A stretch of DNA of 64,000 nt from Prochlorococcus sp. MIT 0701 (lineage in GTDB: Bacteria; Cyanobacteriota; Cyanobacteriia; PCC-6307; Cyanobiaceae): the NCBI RefSeq assembly GCF_000760295.1, contig NZ_JNBA01000030.1, positions 20,464 to 84,463 on the forward strand, given 5' to 3'. The notes under the pieces were generated by a model, which was given only the letters and a program-made list of their open reading frames with translations, ran no database searches and was not told the DNA's origin. The position numbers and the translations under genes were made by a program. The first letter of the stretch is position 1. Each line of letters begins with the position of its first letter. This document shows, piece after piece, positions 10,585-20,157 of the stretch.

Positions 10585-10667
10585 GTCTTCAAAAACAAAA
10601 TACCCTTTTCAAAAGTGAAGTAGTGCCGCTCAAAACGTCTTATCAGTGAGCAACATCACAGCTCTAA

Positions 10668-11687
10668 GTGAGGTGGGTCATCACCTCAGCCAAAGATTTG
10701 GGAGATGGTGTGTTCACCGAGGAAGAGATCCCTCCCCACGACCTCAAAGCAATGAACTTCAAAACACATCTTCAGCAGGATATACAGCCAGATAGATATC
10801 CCCTCAAAAGAGGTAGAGAGGCACTAGGGCAAAAAAGGTTAATTGAAAGATCATTTGAACATGCTCAAATTCCAAAATCCTTCGAGACAGAGATTGGGCT
10901 TAATAGGCTTAACCCAGAAGTTATCGATCCAAATTCCGAAGAAAATTCTGAGCCGACAATCAAGGAGAGCGCGATAGACCTCAATCACGAGAGCAACACA
11001 GACAGACCAAAGCTTCCAACGATGACACCACTAGGTCATAATGCTCCAGATGGACCGATTGAAGATGACAATAAAGAGCCCGTAGATCATCTTAGCTTTG
11101 ATCAAGAAAGTTTAAATGTGAATCGCCTCATTGATCCTAGCAACTTTATAAATATGGACGAATTCCTTGGCGATATTCAAGACATTCAAGATATGGCAAA
11201 AGAAATCGTAGCAGGAGGGACCCAAAGTGGATGGTTCGATGATTTCGTGGAAGGCTGGGATAGATTTTGGGATGATGACAATAGATTAGGGACAGAAGAC
11301 GAAGATGATCTAACCGGATGTGGAGATGATCTAGATGGTGACGGCACACCTAATTGGAGAGATTGGGATTACCATTTTGGCGATGACAAGGATAGCGATG
11401 GTGACGGAGTGAACAACAGTAGAGACAAGGATAATGATGATCCTGATATCCAGATCATGGCCGGACAAGGCAAGGGAGGCAATCTTCCTCCATGGGTCAA
11501 TGCCATGAATATTGCTGATACAAGTGAAATCAACCAGCATCACGAATCTATCCTTTTAGAGTCAATCGCCTCCCCACTTGAACAAACTCTCCTAACCGAA
11601 GATCTCTTTATGATTCATAAAATTCAAGCAAACGACTTTTCACAACCAATGCCAAATGCAACCATCACTCCCATTTCAGACATCTGA
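10668..11687 (+). CDS. Acidic protein with thrombospondin-3-like calcium repeats
   Basis: I do not recognise the family. The 339-residue frame is strongly acidic and rich in Asp, Glu, Asn and Ile. Two DxDGDGxxN calcium-binding loops are spaced about 21 residues apart (around residues 221-232 and 242-253), as in thrombospondin type 3 repeats and OmpA-family linkers. They follow the Trp/Asp-rich segment WFDDFVEGWDRFWDDDNR. There is no signal peptide or membrane span. The start is doubtful: GTG 10668 gives the full frame and ATG 10752 is a likely alternative. GC is about 38% in a sampled 120 bases (11041-11160) against about 62% in the gene before it. Such repeats suggest an extracellular or surface protein, perhaps exported by a C-terminal signal, but this is inference. 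Confidence 0.6.
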   Translation: MRWVITSAKDLGDGVFTEEEIPPHDLKAMNFKTHLQQDIQPDRYPLKRGREALGQKRLIERSFEHAQIPKSFETEIGLNRLNPEVIDPNSEENSEPTIKESAIDLNHESNTDRPKLPTMTPLGHNAPDGPIEDDNKEPVDHLSFDQESLNVNRLIDPSNFINMDEFLGDIQDIQDMAKEIVAGGTQSGWFDDFVEGWDRFWDDDNRLGTEDEDDLTGCGDDLDGDGTPNWRDWDYHFGDDKDSDGDGVNNSRDKDNDDPDIQIMAGQGKGGNLPPWVNAMNIADTSEINQHHESILLESIASPLEQTLLTEDLFMIHKIQANDFSQPMPNATITPISDI

Positions 11688-12211
11688 TCTAAGCATCAAA
11701 TCGGCGACTTATTGCTAACGTAAAAAACTGACAGACTGATCAAATTATCTATAGACCACTGCTAAATTAGCGAGCCTCAATCAAAGCAATCACAAAGTCA
11801 TACACAACTTCGGGGCTTTTATATGCTTCAGCAAAGTCCAATCAACTCTTGCTGAAGTTTCACAACTATACAGCTCCAAAGACTACGTATACAGGCCTAT
11901 ATCTCTTGCAGATTTTACCTGCCTAAGTTTCACGCCCTTCCATGACAATAGCCAAGATATAACTAGTCATCCTCTTCAATGTTTGATTAGCCAAAGCTTG
12001 CTCTCTAATCCGTTTAGCGAGGCACTCTGGTCAATCTTTATCGCAAGCAGATGTACTCTGCAAGTATGCAATACCAATTTCCTTAGAGCGGCTCCTACAA
12101 ATATCCCTTATGGGATCTCGCCATTGAGTTGCTTAAACAACAAGCCAATCAACCATATTTATCGTGATCCTCTAAGCCAATCCAATCAGGCAGTTTTCTG
12201 CAATATCAAAC
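11688..12211. other. 524-base AT-rich stretch without a clear gene
   Basis: It continues the AT-rich character of the acidic gene. The only open frame (11983-12258) is unlike known proteins and runs into the next gene, so I do not call it. It ends at the glycosyltransferase start at 12212. No tRNA, integrase or flanking direct repeat was recognised. Confidence 0.5.
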
Positions 12212-12907
12212 ATGAGCGAAGTGCCCAGCCTCAGCGTGATTGTGCCGAGCCTGAATGAAGCCAGCCGTCTACCACTGCTGTTGGCCGATCTTCAACGCTG
12301 GCCGACACCCCTTGACCTTTGGATCGTTGATGCTGGCAGCTCTGATGACACAGAACTCGTTGCCCAACTCACAGGAGCTCAAGTATTGCCAGTAGCCAAT
12401 CCCAATCGGGGTGCTCAGCTCAGCCATGGAGCATGCCATGCAAAAGGAACTTGGTTGATGTTCCTGCATGCTGACAGCCGCCTCCCCCCCCAATGGCCCG
12501 CTGTCGTTGAAGCAGTGATTACTCAGTCAGCAGGAGAGCTGAATGCTTGGTTTTTCGACTACAAAATCCAAGGGAAGGGATCAAAACTGCGTCTATTGGA
12601 ACTAGCGGTGGCCCTTCGCAGCAATTGGCTACAACGGCCCTATGGCGATCAAGGCTTGCTCATCAGCAAAACGCTCTACCAACACATCGGGGGATACAAA
12701 CCCATCCCTTTGATGGAAGATCTCGATTTGGTACAGCGACTCTCTTGCCAAGTCAGGTTGCTGAGCCTGGGATTACCCCTTTACACCGATGGCCGTCGTT
12801 TGCAACGGCTAGGTCTACTGAATCAAGCCTGGCAAAACGCCCAATTGCGTAGACGCTGGCGCAGAGGAGACGAAGCCAAGCTGCTGTCGACGGTCTATTA
12901 CCGATAG
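12212..12907 (+). CDS. TIGR04283-type family 2 glycosyltransferase (arsenosugar-pathway family)
   Basis: A GT2 glycosyltransferase of 231 residues, formerly rSAM/selenodomain-associated transferase 2. It starts with the typical SVIVPSLNEASRL nucleotide-binding strand, followed by DAGSSDDT and the DXD-like FLHADSRLP. The acceptor-side GGYKPIPLMEDLDL motif and a basic C-terminus follow. It is the functional partner of the TIGR04282-type gene at 9877 in many genomes. ATG 12212 is preceded by a stop-rich AT-rich region. It is convergent with the GNAT gene, with three bases between them. Confidence 0.88.
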   Translation: MSEVPSLSVIVPSLNEASRLPLLLADLQRWPTPLDLWIVDAGSSDDTELVAQLTGAQVLPVANPNRGAQLSHGACHAKGTWLMFLHADSRLPPQWPAVVEAVITQSAGELNAWFFDYKIQGKGSKLRLLELAVALRSNWLQRPYGDQGLLISKTLYQHIGGYKPIPLMEDLDLVQRLSCQVRLLSLGLPLYTDGRRLQRLGLLNQAWQNAQLRRRWRRGDEAKLLSTVYYR

Positions 12908-12910
12908 CCC

Positions 12911-13411
12911 TTAGGCATACCAGAAAGCACATCGGTGGCCATCAGGCTCCAGAGTCCAACCCTGTCGCTCATAGAAATCGACAACACCTGGATCAGCGAA
13001 GAGCGTGACCCGTTCAATACCCATCTCCTTAAGAGATTCAAGGGTGTAATCCATTAGATGCTTACCCAATCCCACCCCCTGATAAATGGGGTGAATCGCT
13101 ACATCCCACACTGTGGCTTCAAGAACTCCATCACCTGTACATCGAGCAAAACCAACCAAACGAGGCAACAGGGAATCATGGCGCCAAAGACCAACCTTGA
13201 GGAGAGTGTGATCAAGTGCCCGACGCACTCGACGCATCGGCCGGCGACTCCAGCCCACAGCCTCCAGCAATTGTTCAAGCTCAACAAGATCGAATGAACG
13301 GTTTTGACTGAAGACAAGCTTGATCTGCTCATTCGAAGACGGGCACTCTCGTGCTCCATGCCCATAGGCCTGCTCAAGCACCTCCGGCGTTAGCGAACAG
13401 GAGCTGATCAC
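12911..13411 (-). CDS. GNAT acetyltransferase (plastid NSI/Ycf52-like)
   Basis: A 166-residue GCN5-related N-acetyltransferase. The acetyl-CoA pyrophosphate-binding segment is VAIHPIYQGVGLGKHLM, followed by FADPGVVDFYERQGW, a typical motif B end. It resembles the cyanobacterial relatives of the plastid Ycf52/NSI acetyltransferases, some of which acetylate serotonin or protein lysines. The actual substrate here cannot be told. It stands alone between a convergent glycosyltransferase and the ABC exporter gene on the same strand. Confidence 0.83.
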   Translation of the reverse strand: MISSCSLTPEVLEQAYGHGARECPSSNEQIKLVFSQNRSFDLVELEQLLEAVGWSRRPMRRVRRALDHTLLKVGLWRHDSLLPRLVGFARCTGDGVLEATVWDVAIHPIYQGVGLGKHLMDYTLESLKEMGIERVTLFADPGVVDFYERQGWTLEPDGHRCAFWYA

Positions 13412-13511
13412 ACAGCAGTGCTCAACTGTCTTGATCCTGCCTCACCAACCCCCATAGCCATCACGCTTGAGGGTGCAATCAAGATCCAATCGCTGAAAGC
13501 AAAAACTAAAT

Positions 13512-15311
13512 TCAAAGTTTCGCCAGTCCCCGTTCCTGTAGTTCCGCCAACTGAGAATAAAGGCCCCCCTTGGCACGAAGCTCAAGGTGAGTTCCCTGCT
13601 CAATCAGCTCGCCCCGCCGAAGCACCATGATTCGATCGGCTGCTTCCACAGTGGCCAGGCGATGGGCAATCACAACAGCGGTGCGACGTTCAAGCAAACG
13701 ATCTAGATCCCTTTGCAATGTCGCTTCCGTGGAAGGGTCCATGAAAGCTGTCGCCTCATCCATGACCAGCACAGTGGGGTTGCGAATGGCCACCCTTGCA
13801 ACCGCTAAGAGCTGTCTCTCTCCCGATGACAAATTGCCGCCACGCTCCCTGAGCTCAGTCTCCAAGCCGTTGGGTAGCCGATTGAGCAAAGGATCAAGGC
13901 CAAGATCCCTACAGATCGCCCGCAAACGATCATCCTCAATCGAGGAATCCAATCGAAGGTTATCTGCAACATTGCCGCTAAACAGAAAGGTGTCCTGAAG
14001 CACAACCCCCAGTTGTTTGCGTAGCCGCGAAAGAGGGATTGTTTTGATGTCAACACCATCAAGCATGATCCGCCCGACCTGAGGCTCGTAGAGGCGACAC
14101 AGCAAGCGGATCAGGGTCGTCTTGCCTGAGCCGGTTGGTCCTACCAGGGCAACATGTTCACCAGCAGAAATACGAAAACTAAGATCCTGGAGAATCGGCT
14201 CGTCCGGCCGATAGGCAAAGCTCACGCCCTCAAACACCACCTCACCGCAAGGAGCAGAAGCCGAGGGCCTAGCAGCGATGGGTTCCGCTTTAACAGGACT
14301 TGGATCGACAATGTCAAGTGGCTGCTCCAGCAACTCGCCAATCCGTTCAACAGCGGTCAGTCCCCCCTGAATCTGAGTGAAGCGATCAGCAAGTTGCCGC
14401 AAAGGATCAAACAAACGCTGGGAATAAAGGATGAACGTTGTCAAGGTGCCAAGGCCCATTGTCTCGGCAGTCACCATCCATCCACCAAGGGCCAGCACCG
14501 CAGCAACGGCTGCCAGGGCAACCCATTCGATAAAAGCTGAAATGCTGCTGTCATAAAAGATCGTTCCATTCACGGCTTGCCTGTAGGCCGAGCCAGTGCG
14601 ATCAAATAGCTGCCCATTAAACGTTTCTCGACGAAACATCTGGACCACTTCAAGCCCCTGAAGGTTTTCCTGAAAATCGGCATTGAGCTGAGAGAGTTCC
14701 TCCCTCACGCGGTAATTGGCTTTCCGGTATCGGCCTTGCAACCAAAGGATCACCAAGGTGACCGGTACCTGCGTCACCAGCAGCAATCCCCCCAGCCGCC
14801 AATCAATCAACATCATGGTGACTGCAATCACCACAAGGGTGACGAGGTCCCCCAAAACTCCCACTGCCCCACTGCCAAAAACCTCAGACAGTGCATTCAC
14901 ATCACTGGTCAGCCGAGTCAACAACTTGCCAACAGGCATCCGATCGTGAAAGCGCAGCGAAAGGGCCATGGCATGGCCAAAAAGATCGTTACGAATACGG
15001 GCCGTTAGCCGTTGCCCCAAGGCCTCGATATTGAAAGACTGAAAGCCCTGCAGACCCAAGCGCAGAAGCACAGAAATCAGCAGAATCCCCACCAAAAGTC
15101 TTACGGCTGAGCTCACTGGCAGCTCACTGAGCCAAGGGAAGGTTGACTCTTGCTTCAAAACACTGATCGCCTGGCCCACCAAGAGGGGTTGAATGGCACC
15201 AGCGAGGGCTAACGGCACCAAGAGGGCCAGGACCATCCATAGACGCCGACGGTCCTCACGGAGATAACGCCCCAGACGCCGAACCCGCTGAAAATCAGTA
15301 ACAGCCATCAA
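13512..15311 (-). CDS. ABC-type multidrug/lipid exporter (fused membrane and ATPase domains)
   Basis: A 599-residue half-transporter: six-helix type IV exporter domain (about residues 25-310) followed by a full ATPase domain. The ATPase has Walker [11 protein letters not shown], the signature [13 protein letters not shown], and Walker [10 protein letters not shown] with the catalytic Glu. All catalytic residues are present, so a homodimer could work. MdlB/MsbA-like proteins export lipids, peptides or drugs; the substrate is unknown. The start overlaps the hisG stop by 4 bases, so it is in an operon after hisG. Confidence 0.9.
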   Translation of the reverse strand: MMAVTDFQRVRRLGRYLREDRRRLWMVLALLVPLALAGAIQPLLVGQAISVLKQESTFPWLSELPVSSAVRLLVGILLISVLLRLGLQGFQSFNIEALGQRLTARIRNDLFGHAMALSLRFHDRMPVGKLLTRLTSDVNALSEVFGSGAVGVLGDLVTLVVIAVTMMLIDWRLGGLLLVTQVPVTLVILWLQGRYRKANYRVREELSQLNADFQENLQGLEVVQMFRRETFNGQLFDRTGSAYRQAVNGTIFYDSSISAFIEWVALAAVAAVLALGGWMVTAETMGLGTLTTFILYSQRLFDPLRQLADRFTQIQGGLTAVERIGELLEQPLDIVDPSPVKAEPIAARPSASAPCGEVVFEGVSFAYRPDEPILQDLSFRISAGEHVALVGPTGSGKTTLIRLLCRLYEPQVGRIMLDGVDIKTIPLSRLRKQLGVVLQDTFLFSGNVADNLRLDSSIEDDRLRAICRDLGLDPLLNRLPNGLETELRERGGNLSSGERQLLAVARVAIRNPTVLVMDEATAFMDPSTEATLQRDLDRLLERRTAVVIAHRLATVEAADRIMVLRRGELIEQGTHLELRAKGGLYSQLAELQERGLAKL

Positions 15312-15961
15312 GCTGAATTCTTAGGTAATGATTGCTGAATCCGCATGGCCTCCACAATCAACTGAAGATCTCCACGGTCCAACCTCAAGGCCAATGGATG
15401 ACCTATCAAGCGTGCCGAGGACTGAAATAGCTCCTCAATGGCCACTAAGCCATTGTCGCGAAGGGTGCGGCCTGTCGCTACCAGGTCGACAATCGCTTCA
15501 GCAATGCCTGTTATAGGGCCAAGTTCTACCGAACCGGTGAGGTGAACAAGTTCTACAGGCAGATCAAGAGCGTCGAAAAATTCTCGAGCACAATGGGTAA
15601 ACTTGCTAGCCACTCGACAATGGGGCGGTAGATCAGCCGCGTGCTTATAGCCACTGCTGTCCTTCACTGCCACAGCCATACGGCAGCCCCCGAAGCCAAG
15701 ATCAACCAACTGGGCAACGGGCATCTGATGCTCCCGAAGCACGTCGTAACCCACAACTCCCAACTGGGCCTGGCCATAGGCAACATAAACGGGCACATCC
15801 CCGTTGCGCACCAACAATGCCCGGGCCCGACCACAACGGGAAGGCACCATTAACTGACGATTGCCTGGATCAAGTACAGCGGAGAAATCCAACCCAGCAG
15901 ATTGAAACCGAGCAACCGAATCATTCAGCAAAGCTCCCTTTGCAAGCGCGACCGTGATCAT
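15308..15961 (-). CDS. hisG: ATP phosphoribosyltransferase, short form
   Basis: First step of histidine synthesis, joining ATP and PRPP. The 217-residue length and the lack of the C-terminal allosteric domain mark it as the short HisG type, which needs the regulatory subunit HisZ encoded elsewhere. The family start [11 protein letters not shown] and the PRPP-binding segment [18 protein letters not shown] are present. I chose ATG 15961; the in-frame extension to 16006 adds 15 unlikely residues. The downstream ABC exporter overlaps by 4 bases. Confidence 0.94.
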   Translation of the reverse strand: MITVALAKGALLNDSVARFQSAGLDFSAVLDPGNRQLMVPSRCGRARALLVRNGDVPVYVAYGQAQLGVVGYDVLREHQMPVAQLVDLGFGGCRMAVAVKDSSGYKHAADLPPHCRVASKFTHCAREFFDALDLPVELVHLTGSVELGPITGIAEAIVDLVATGRTLRDNGLVAIEELFQSSARLIGHPLALRLDRGDLQLIVEAMRIQQSLPKNSA

Positions 15962-15990
15962 GGAGCGATGCGTCGACCTGGACTTTAACG

Positions 15991-16773
15991 ATGGAAGCAA
16001 CCTCAACAGCTGCGACTACCGATGAACAACGTTCATCGGTCCATGCCCTTCCTGTTCTTCAGGACAACATCATCTGGATCTGGATTAAGGGAGACCAGGC
16101 TGTCGTTGTGGATCCAGCAATCGCAGAACCAGTCAAGACATGGCTGCAAACTCGAAAGCTCTCACTCGCAGCAGTACTTCAGACCCATCACCATGCTGAT
16201 CACATTGGTGGAACCCTTGAGCTGCTTAGGGACTGGCCTAACGCAGCCGTGGTAGCAGCCGCTGCAGACCGTGATCGCATTCCGTTCCAGACGATCTCCG
16301 TTCGTGATAGAGACAAGATTTCTCTTCTAAACAGCAGTGTTGAGGTGCTCGCCGTTGCGGGTCATACCAGAGCACACATTGCTTATTACCTGCCCACAAA
16401 CAATGAAGATCGTGAAGATCCAGCCCTGTTTTGTGGTGACACCCTTTTCGGAGCTGGATGTGGCCGGCTGTTTGAAGGAACTGCCGAAGACATGTACAAG
16501 GCTCTGCAACGTCTCTGTTGCCTGCCAGCGAAGACCCGTGTGTATTGCGCTCACGAATACACCGAAGCAAATCTGCGCTGGGCCGCCGCCCTGCATCCAG
16601 AAGATGTTGCTATCAACGAGCGACTTGCAGACGTTTCCAGTCGCCGCAAGCGAGGTGCCCTGAGCCTGCCTAGCAGCATTTCAGAAGAACAACGTACCAA
16701 CCTGTTTGTGCGTGCTCAGAGCAGCAAAGAGCTGGCAGAACTTCGCCAACACAAGGATCAATGGCAAAACTAA
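15991..16773 (+). CDS. gloB: Hydroxyacylglutathione hydrolase (glyoxalase II)
   Basis: Hydrolyses S-lactoylglutathione to lactate in methylglyoxal detoxification. The 260-residue metallo-beta-lactamase-fold protein has the binuclear metal motif [10 protein letters not shown], a later His in [12 protein letters not shown], Asp in [13 protein letters not shown] and His in [12 protein letters not shown], all expected ligands. The length matches the bacterial family. It is divergent from hisG with about 30 bases between starts. Confidence 0.94.
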   Translation: MEATSTAATTDEQRSSVHALPVLQDNIIWIWIKGDQAVVVDPAIAEPVKTWLQTRKLSLAAVLQTHHHADHIGGTLELLRDWPNAAVVAAAADRDRIPFQTISVRDRDKISLLNSSVEVLAVAGHTRAHIAYYLPTNNEDREDPALFCGDTLFGAGCGRLFEGTAEDMYKALQRLCCLPAKTRVYCAHEYTEANLRWAAALHPEDVAINERLADVSSRRKRGALSLPSSISEEQRTNLFVRAQSSKELAELRQHKDQWQN

Positions 16774-16897
16774 GCACACATACCTAACTCAGCAAAATCA
16801 AAACGGCCTGCCCGTGGCAAAACCGCTCACAAACAAGACAGGCCTGTCCCAATGGAACAGGACCAACAACCAGTGAGATTGCAGTCCATTGAGATCA

Positions 16898-16926
16898 AGG
16901 CCGCTCGAACATGAACGAAGCGGCCT
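16898..16926. repeat. Inverted repeat downstream of gloB
   Basis: AGGCCGCT (16898-16905) is the exact reverse complement of AGCGGCCT (16919-16926) across a 13-base loop. It sits between gloB and ridA. Without a T-run it is not a classic terminator; it may be an RNA-stability or processing hairpin. Confidence 0.5.
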
Positions 16927-16997
16927 CACTCCCAGAGGATTTTCAACAGAAACAAAAGCTGACAGCGATGATGCACCATTGATGCTCAGAGCAGACC

Positions 16998-17396
16998 ATG
17001 AACGCCCCTTCTGTGCAAGCAATCACAACAGCATCAGCTCCAGCACCAGTCGGGCCCTATAACCAGGCCGTACTAGCAGGAGGATGGCTGTACTGCTCTG
17101 GTCAAATTGCCCTTGATCCAACCAACGGGGTCATGGTTGGGCAAGGTGATGTGGAAGCTGAAACCCGCCAGGTCCTAAGCAATCTGATGGCTGTGCTCAC
17201 AGCAGCCGGTGCTGAGCCAAGGCAAGTGATTCGTACCACGGTTTACCTCACGGATCTGGCCGACTTCCAGAGGGTTAATGCTCTCTATGGCGAGATCTTC
17301 GGGGATGGCATCAGCCCAGCAAGAGCATGTGTTCAAGTAGCTGCCCTCCCAAAAGGTGGTCGAGTGGAAATCGATTGCGTTGCTTGGCTCGGCTGA
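16998..17396 (+). CDS. ridA: RidA/YjgF-family enamine/imine deaminase
   Basis: A 132-residue trimeric RidA protein that hydrolyses reactive 2-aminoacrylate and related imines released by PLP enzymes. It shows the family signature ARACVQVAALPKGGRVEIDCVAW, with the catalytic Arg in the first ARAC segment and the conserved Glu near the end, and YNQAVLAGGWLYCSGQI near the N-terminus. The start ATG 16998 fits family length. Confidence 0.93.
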   Translation: MNAPSVQAITTASAPAPVGPYNQAVLAGGWLYCSGQIALDPTNGVMVGQGDVEAETRQVLSNLMAVLTAAGAEPRQVIRTTVYLTDLADFQRVNALYGEIFGDGISPARACVQVAALPKGGRVEIDCVAWLG

Positions 17397-17686
17397 AAAC
17401 AACCAGAGAGACGTGAAGCGCTTGGATCAAGCGTGTAGCGACTCAAGAAAATCTTGTCCCTGTCCTCTTATCCCTGACCTAGCAGGAGTTCTTCGATCCG
17501 ATCAACCCTAATCACTTTGATTGACAGCGGAAGTGGGGTTACTGCTAACTCCTGTGACTTTCCCTAGCGTTGAAAGGGGAAAAAACGATTGGCCGAACCT
17601 AAAAGCAAAAGCCGAATCCGCCAAGACGGACAGTCCGCTGAGTAGTCTGAAGATTGCATAGGTTTAGAGGCGTACTGCGAGAAACC

Positions 17687-17908
17687 ATGGCCGAAGCCAA
17701 GTTGACCATTGGCGAACTCGAGGCGGGTTATCCCCTTTACTGCAAGGCCCTAAGGCGACTGCTGCAGGAAGGTCGTAGCACCCAAGAGATAGAGCGCACA
17801 GTGTGTTGGAGCCATCTTGAGACCCTCAATCGTTGCCTCCCCAGCCGTTACAAGGCACCGTCTTATTTGCTTGTGCTGATCAGACGGGATCTGGAACAAC
17901 CAAAGTAG
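17687..17908 (+). CDS. Small conserved protein (DUF3136-like) beside cbbX
   Basis: A 73-residue soluble protein beginning MAEAKLTIGELEAGYPLY. It has a helix-rich, HTH-like middle (LLQEGRSTQEIERTVCWSHLETLN) and a basic end LPSRYKAPSYLLVLIRRD. I associate it with the cyanobacterium-restricted family DUF3136, from memory. The start is put at ATG 17687; an upstream in-frame codon at 17654 is less likely. It is convergent to cbbX with 34 bases between stops. The function is unknown. A DNA- or RNA-binding role is possible from the fold-like pattern. Confidence 0.65.
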   Translation: MAEAKLTIGELEAGYPLYCKALRRLLQEGRSTQEIERTVCWSHLETLNRCLPSRYKAPSYLLVLIRRDLEQPK

Positions 17909-17942
17909 AGAATGGTTTTCATCCAAAAGCTATCTTCAATCC

Positions 17943-18860
17943 TCATTCAGACGATTCCATAAGGGGTTGAGTCGGATGTCGACCTTCCAGCTCCCCTTGG
18001 AATACACGACTCGCCAAGATATCAGCAGATTCGATCGTCATCAGTTCATCACGACTGAGCGGTTCTCCCATGCGTGCAAACAATCGATTCGCCTGCCTCA
18101 AACGGGTACGGTCCAAAGCATTGCGAATTGAACGAGCATTAGCAAAGAAAGGAAGATGACGGCGACGTTCGATGTAATCCTCGAAAACGCCCTCAGCTTC
18201 ATGGCCAAAGTAATAGTTCTGCTGGACCAGGAATAACTGAGCGATAGCCATCAACTCCTGATTGCTGTAATCCGGGAAATCAATATGGTGAGCAACCCTA
18301 GAAGAAAGGCCAGGATTAGATTGATAGAAAGTATCCATCTTATCTTTATAACCAGCAAAAATAACAACAAAATCACCTCGCCGACATTCCATATCCTGTA
18401 GCAATATTTCGATTGCTTCTGCTCCATAATCTCTTTCATTACCTGGTTTATAAAGGTAATATGCCTCATCTATAAACAACACACCTCCTTGTGCACGTTT
18501 AATCATCTCCCGAGTTTTTGGCGCCGTGTGGCCAACGTACTGACCAACTAAGTCGTCACGGGTGACAGTCACAACATGACCTTTGCGCAGATATCCAAGG
18601 CGATGAAGAATCTGAGAGATTCTGCTTGCAACAGTTGTCTTTCCAGTGCCAGGTCGTCCAGTAAAAGACATATGAAGACTTGGCATCGTGCTGGCTAAGT
18701 CAAAATCCTGCCTGGCCCGATCAACTAACAACAAAGCGGCAATTTCTCGAATCCTCGTCTTCACCGGCTTCAAGCCAATCAGCTCGCAATCCAACTGATC
18801 TAATACCTCTCCAACTCCGGAATCGGCATAAGCCAAAGAGAGATCAATTGAGGAGTCCAT
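17943..18860 (-). CDS. cbbX: CbbX-type AAA+ RuBisCO activase
   Basis: CbbX remodels RuBisCO active sites blocked by sugar phosphates. The 305-residue AAA+ protein has Walker [12 protein letters not shown] (about residues 66-76), a pore-loop-like DDLVGQYVG, Walker [11 protein letters not shown] (Asp131-Glu132) and an arginine-rich C-terminal part. Purified CbbX proteins studied in detail act on red-type form IC/ID RuBisCO. Here it sits at the end of a form IA alpha-carboxysome operon, as reported for marine alpha-cyanobacteria. It overlaps the upstream acRAF gene by 17 bases, which supports cotranscription. Confidence 0.92.
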   Translation of the reverse strand: MDSSIDLSLAYADSGVGEVLDQLDCELIGLKPVKTRIREIAALLLVDRARQDFDLASTMPSLHMSFTGRPGTGKTTVASRISQILHRLGYLRKGHVVTVTRDDLVGQYVGHTAPKTREMIKRAQGGVLFIDEAYYLYKPGNERDYGAEAIEILLQDMECRRGDFVVIFAGYKDKMDTFYQSNPGLSSRVAHHIDFPDYSNQELMAIAQLFLVQQNYYFGHEAEGVFEDYIERRRHLPFFANARSIRNALDRTRLRQANRLFARMGEPLSRDELMTIESADILASRVFQGELEGRHPTQPLMESSE

Positions 18861-19119
18861 CTATCTCAGCTGCAAATTTATAATCATCTTCATTTAACTC
18901 AACCTCTTCTTCTTCATCCTCCGGCCGCAACGTGATATTGACATAGGTACGTCCAAAACTAATATCAGGAAAGCGTTTTGCTGCTTCAGTATGCTCACCA
19001 AGACGATCTAAAAAATCCCTGGTTTCTGCATAGGTTTCGAATTCAAATCGCCGCTCGAGTCGTATGGGACGAACGCGCTTCTGCCATTGATTCATCACAA
19101 CAGTTGAGAGGTGGATCAT
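18844..19119 (-). CDS. acRAF: Alpha-carboxysome RuBisCO assembly factor (pterin-dehydratase-like)
   Basis: A 91-residue relative of pterin-4a-carbinolamine dehydratase found in alpha-carboxysome loci and described as acRAF, a RuBisCO assembly chaperone. The sequence fits the short PCD fold ([33 protein letters not shown] in parts, then [15 protein letters not shown]). The usual catalytic His-rich motif of true PCDs is not seen. An acidic patch [13 protein letters not shown] lies near the C-terminus. The ATG could be 19119 or a nearby internal Met (MNQWQKR). It is coupled to cbbX by overlap. Confidence 0.85.
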   Translation of the reverse strand: MIHLSTVVMNQWQKRVRPIRLERRFEFETYAETRDFLDRLGEHTEAAKRFPDISFGRTYVNITLRPEDEEEEVELNEDDYKFAAEIDGLLN

Positions 19120-19237
19120 TCTAAGTCAAAGAATAACCTTTATGCTTGTCATCAAAGTTGATCACACCAGAATTGCGAAGAAATTCGCCATAGAAAAACC
19201 CGACAAAGTATCCGGCTTAAATTAGGGTTTAGCTAAA

Positions 19238-19849
19238 TTAGCTACGGCGCTTTGCATGAGTGGGTCTTAATGCTGGCTCAACTTCCTCATGAGGACGAGC
19301 AATAATGTGGGCAGCAACAAGTCCATCACCAACCCTTTCACAGGCATCTGCACCAGCACGAACGGCTGCATTCACAGCTCCTGTTTCGCCACGCACCATC
19401 ACAGTGACATAACCGCCACCGACATATTCCCTAGAGATGAGGTTAACCTCAGCAGCTTTTGTCATTGCATCAGCCGCTTCGATGGCAGGAACCATGCCAC
19501 GAGTTTCAATCATTCCGAGTGCGACCCCCTGAACAAAAGAAGGAACGGAGGAAGCAGGGGCCTTGATAGCACCACCAGACGCAGAGCCACTGCCACTGGA
19601 ACCCACAGCACTCCTACCGCCCCTTGATGCGGACCCGGCACCCGTTGCTCTACTGGCGGATGTGCCCGCTGTGGCAGCACTTCTGCTCGTAGTCGACTTT
19701 GAACTTGATGAAGACGATGTTGAAGCAGAAACATCCACAGTTTGTGTTGCCTTGCCAGGAAGAACTTTTTTGGCAACTTCAGAGCCAGCAGGTGTCGATT
19801 TCGTCAACGAAGGGCTGTCTGAAGAACTAGAGGAAGAAGGTTTTGGCAT
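19238..19849 (-). CDS. csoS1E: Carboxysome shell protein CsoS1E with Ser/Ala-rich N-terminus
   Basis: A 203-residue protein in two parts. About residues 1-105 are low-complexity Ser/Thr/Ala/Gly with a few Lys/Arg. About residues 106-195 form one BMC (Pfam00936) shell domain almost identical in pattern to CsoS1 (GMIETRG.VPAIEAADAMTKAAEV). It ends in a basic tail THAKRRS. CsoS1E is known only from some alpha-cyanobacteria and is thought to be a minor shell component. The extension could face the lumen or cytosol and recruit partners, which is inference. It follows csoS4B by 56 bases. Confidence 0.88.
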   Translation of the reverse strand: MPKPSSSSSSDSPSLTKSTPAGSEVAKKVLPGKATQTVDVSASTSSSSSSKSTTSRSAATAGTSASRATGAGSASRGGRSAVGSSGSGSASGGAIKAPASSVPSFVQGVALGMIETRGMVPAIEAADAMTKAAEVNLISREYVGGGYVTVMVRGETGAVNAAVRAGADACERVGDGLVAAHIIARPHEEVEPALRPTHAKRRS

Positions 19850-19905
19850 GGATAAAAAGTTTAAGAAGAAGAGCAGAAATGGATCGAATCCGAATCATTT
19901 ATTAC

Positions 19906-20157
19906 CTATCCATCAGGCAACCAGTAATCAATAATTCCTCCAATGGTCAGATCTGTTTGAGTGTTGGGATCTGGACATGCAAAACGTGCAGCTGATCCAC
20001 TGGAGGTAAACACCCAATTGCCCTCTCGAGCACCAACAGGATCAACAGCAACCAACTGCTTGCCAGCGTTATTACGCAGGATGCGCAGATGCATATGACC
20101 AAGACCGTCAACCCTTTGCGTACAAACCAAACGGCCCATGACCTGCATGATTTCCAT
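19906..20157 (-). CDS. csoS4B: Carboxysome vertex pentamer protein CsoS4B
   Basis: An 83-residue BMV (EutN/CcmL/CsoS4) protein that forms pentamers at carboxysome vertices. Typical features are MQVMGRLVCTQRV at the start, KQLVAVDPVGAREGNWVF in the middle and the end TDLTIGGIIDYW. ATG 20157 overlaps the csoS4A stop in a TGATG junction, so the two pentamer genes are translationally coupled. The longer in-frame option to 20202 is rejected because it lies inside csoS4A. Confidence 0.94.
   Translation of the reverse strand: MEIMQVMGRLVCTQRVDGLGHMHLRILRNNAGKQLVAVDPVGAREGNWVFTSSGSAARFACPDPNTQTDLTIGGIIDYWLPDG

Noticed and set aside
11983..12258. 91-codon plus-strand frame before the TIGR04283-type gene
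   Set aside because: It overlaps the true gene start by 47 bases in another frame and its protein has no pattern of a real domain.
17654..17686. Upstream start of the DUF3136-like gene
   Set aside because: It adds 11 residues without conserved character; ATG 17687 starts the conserved part.
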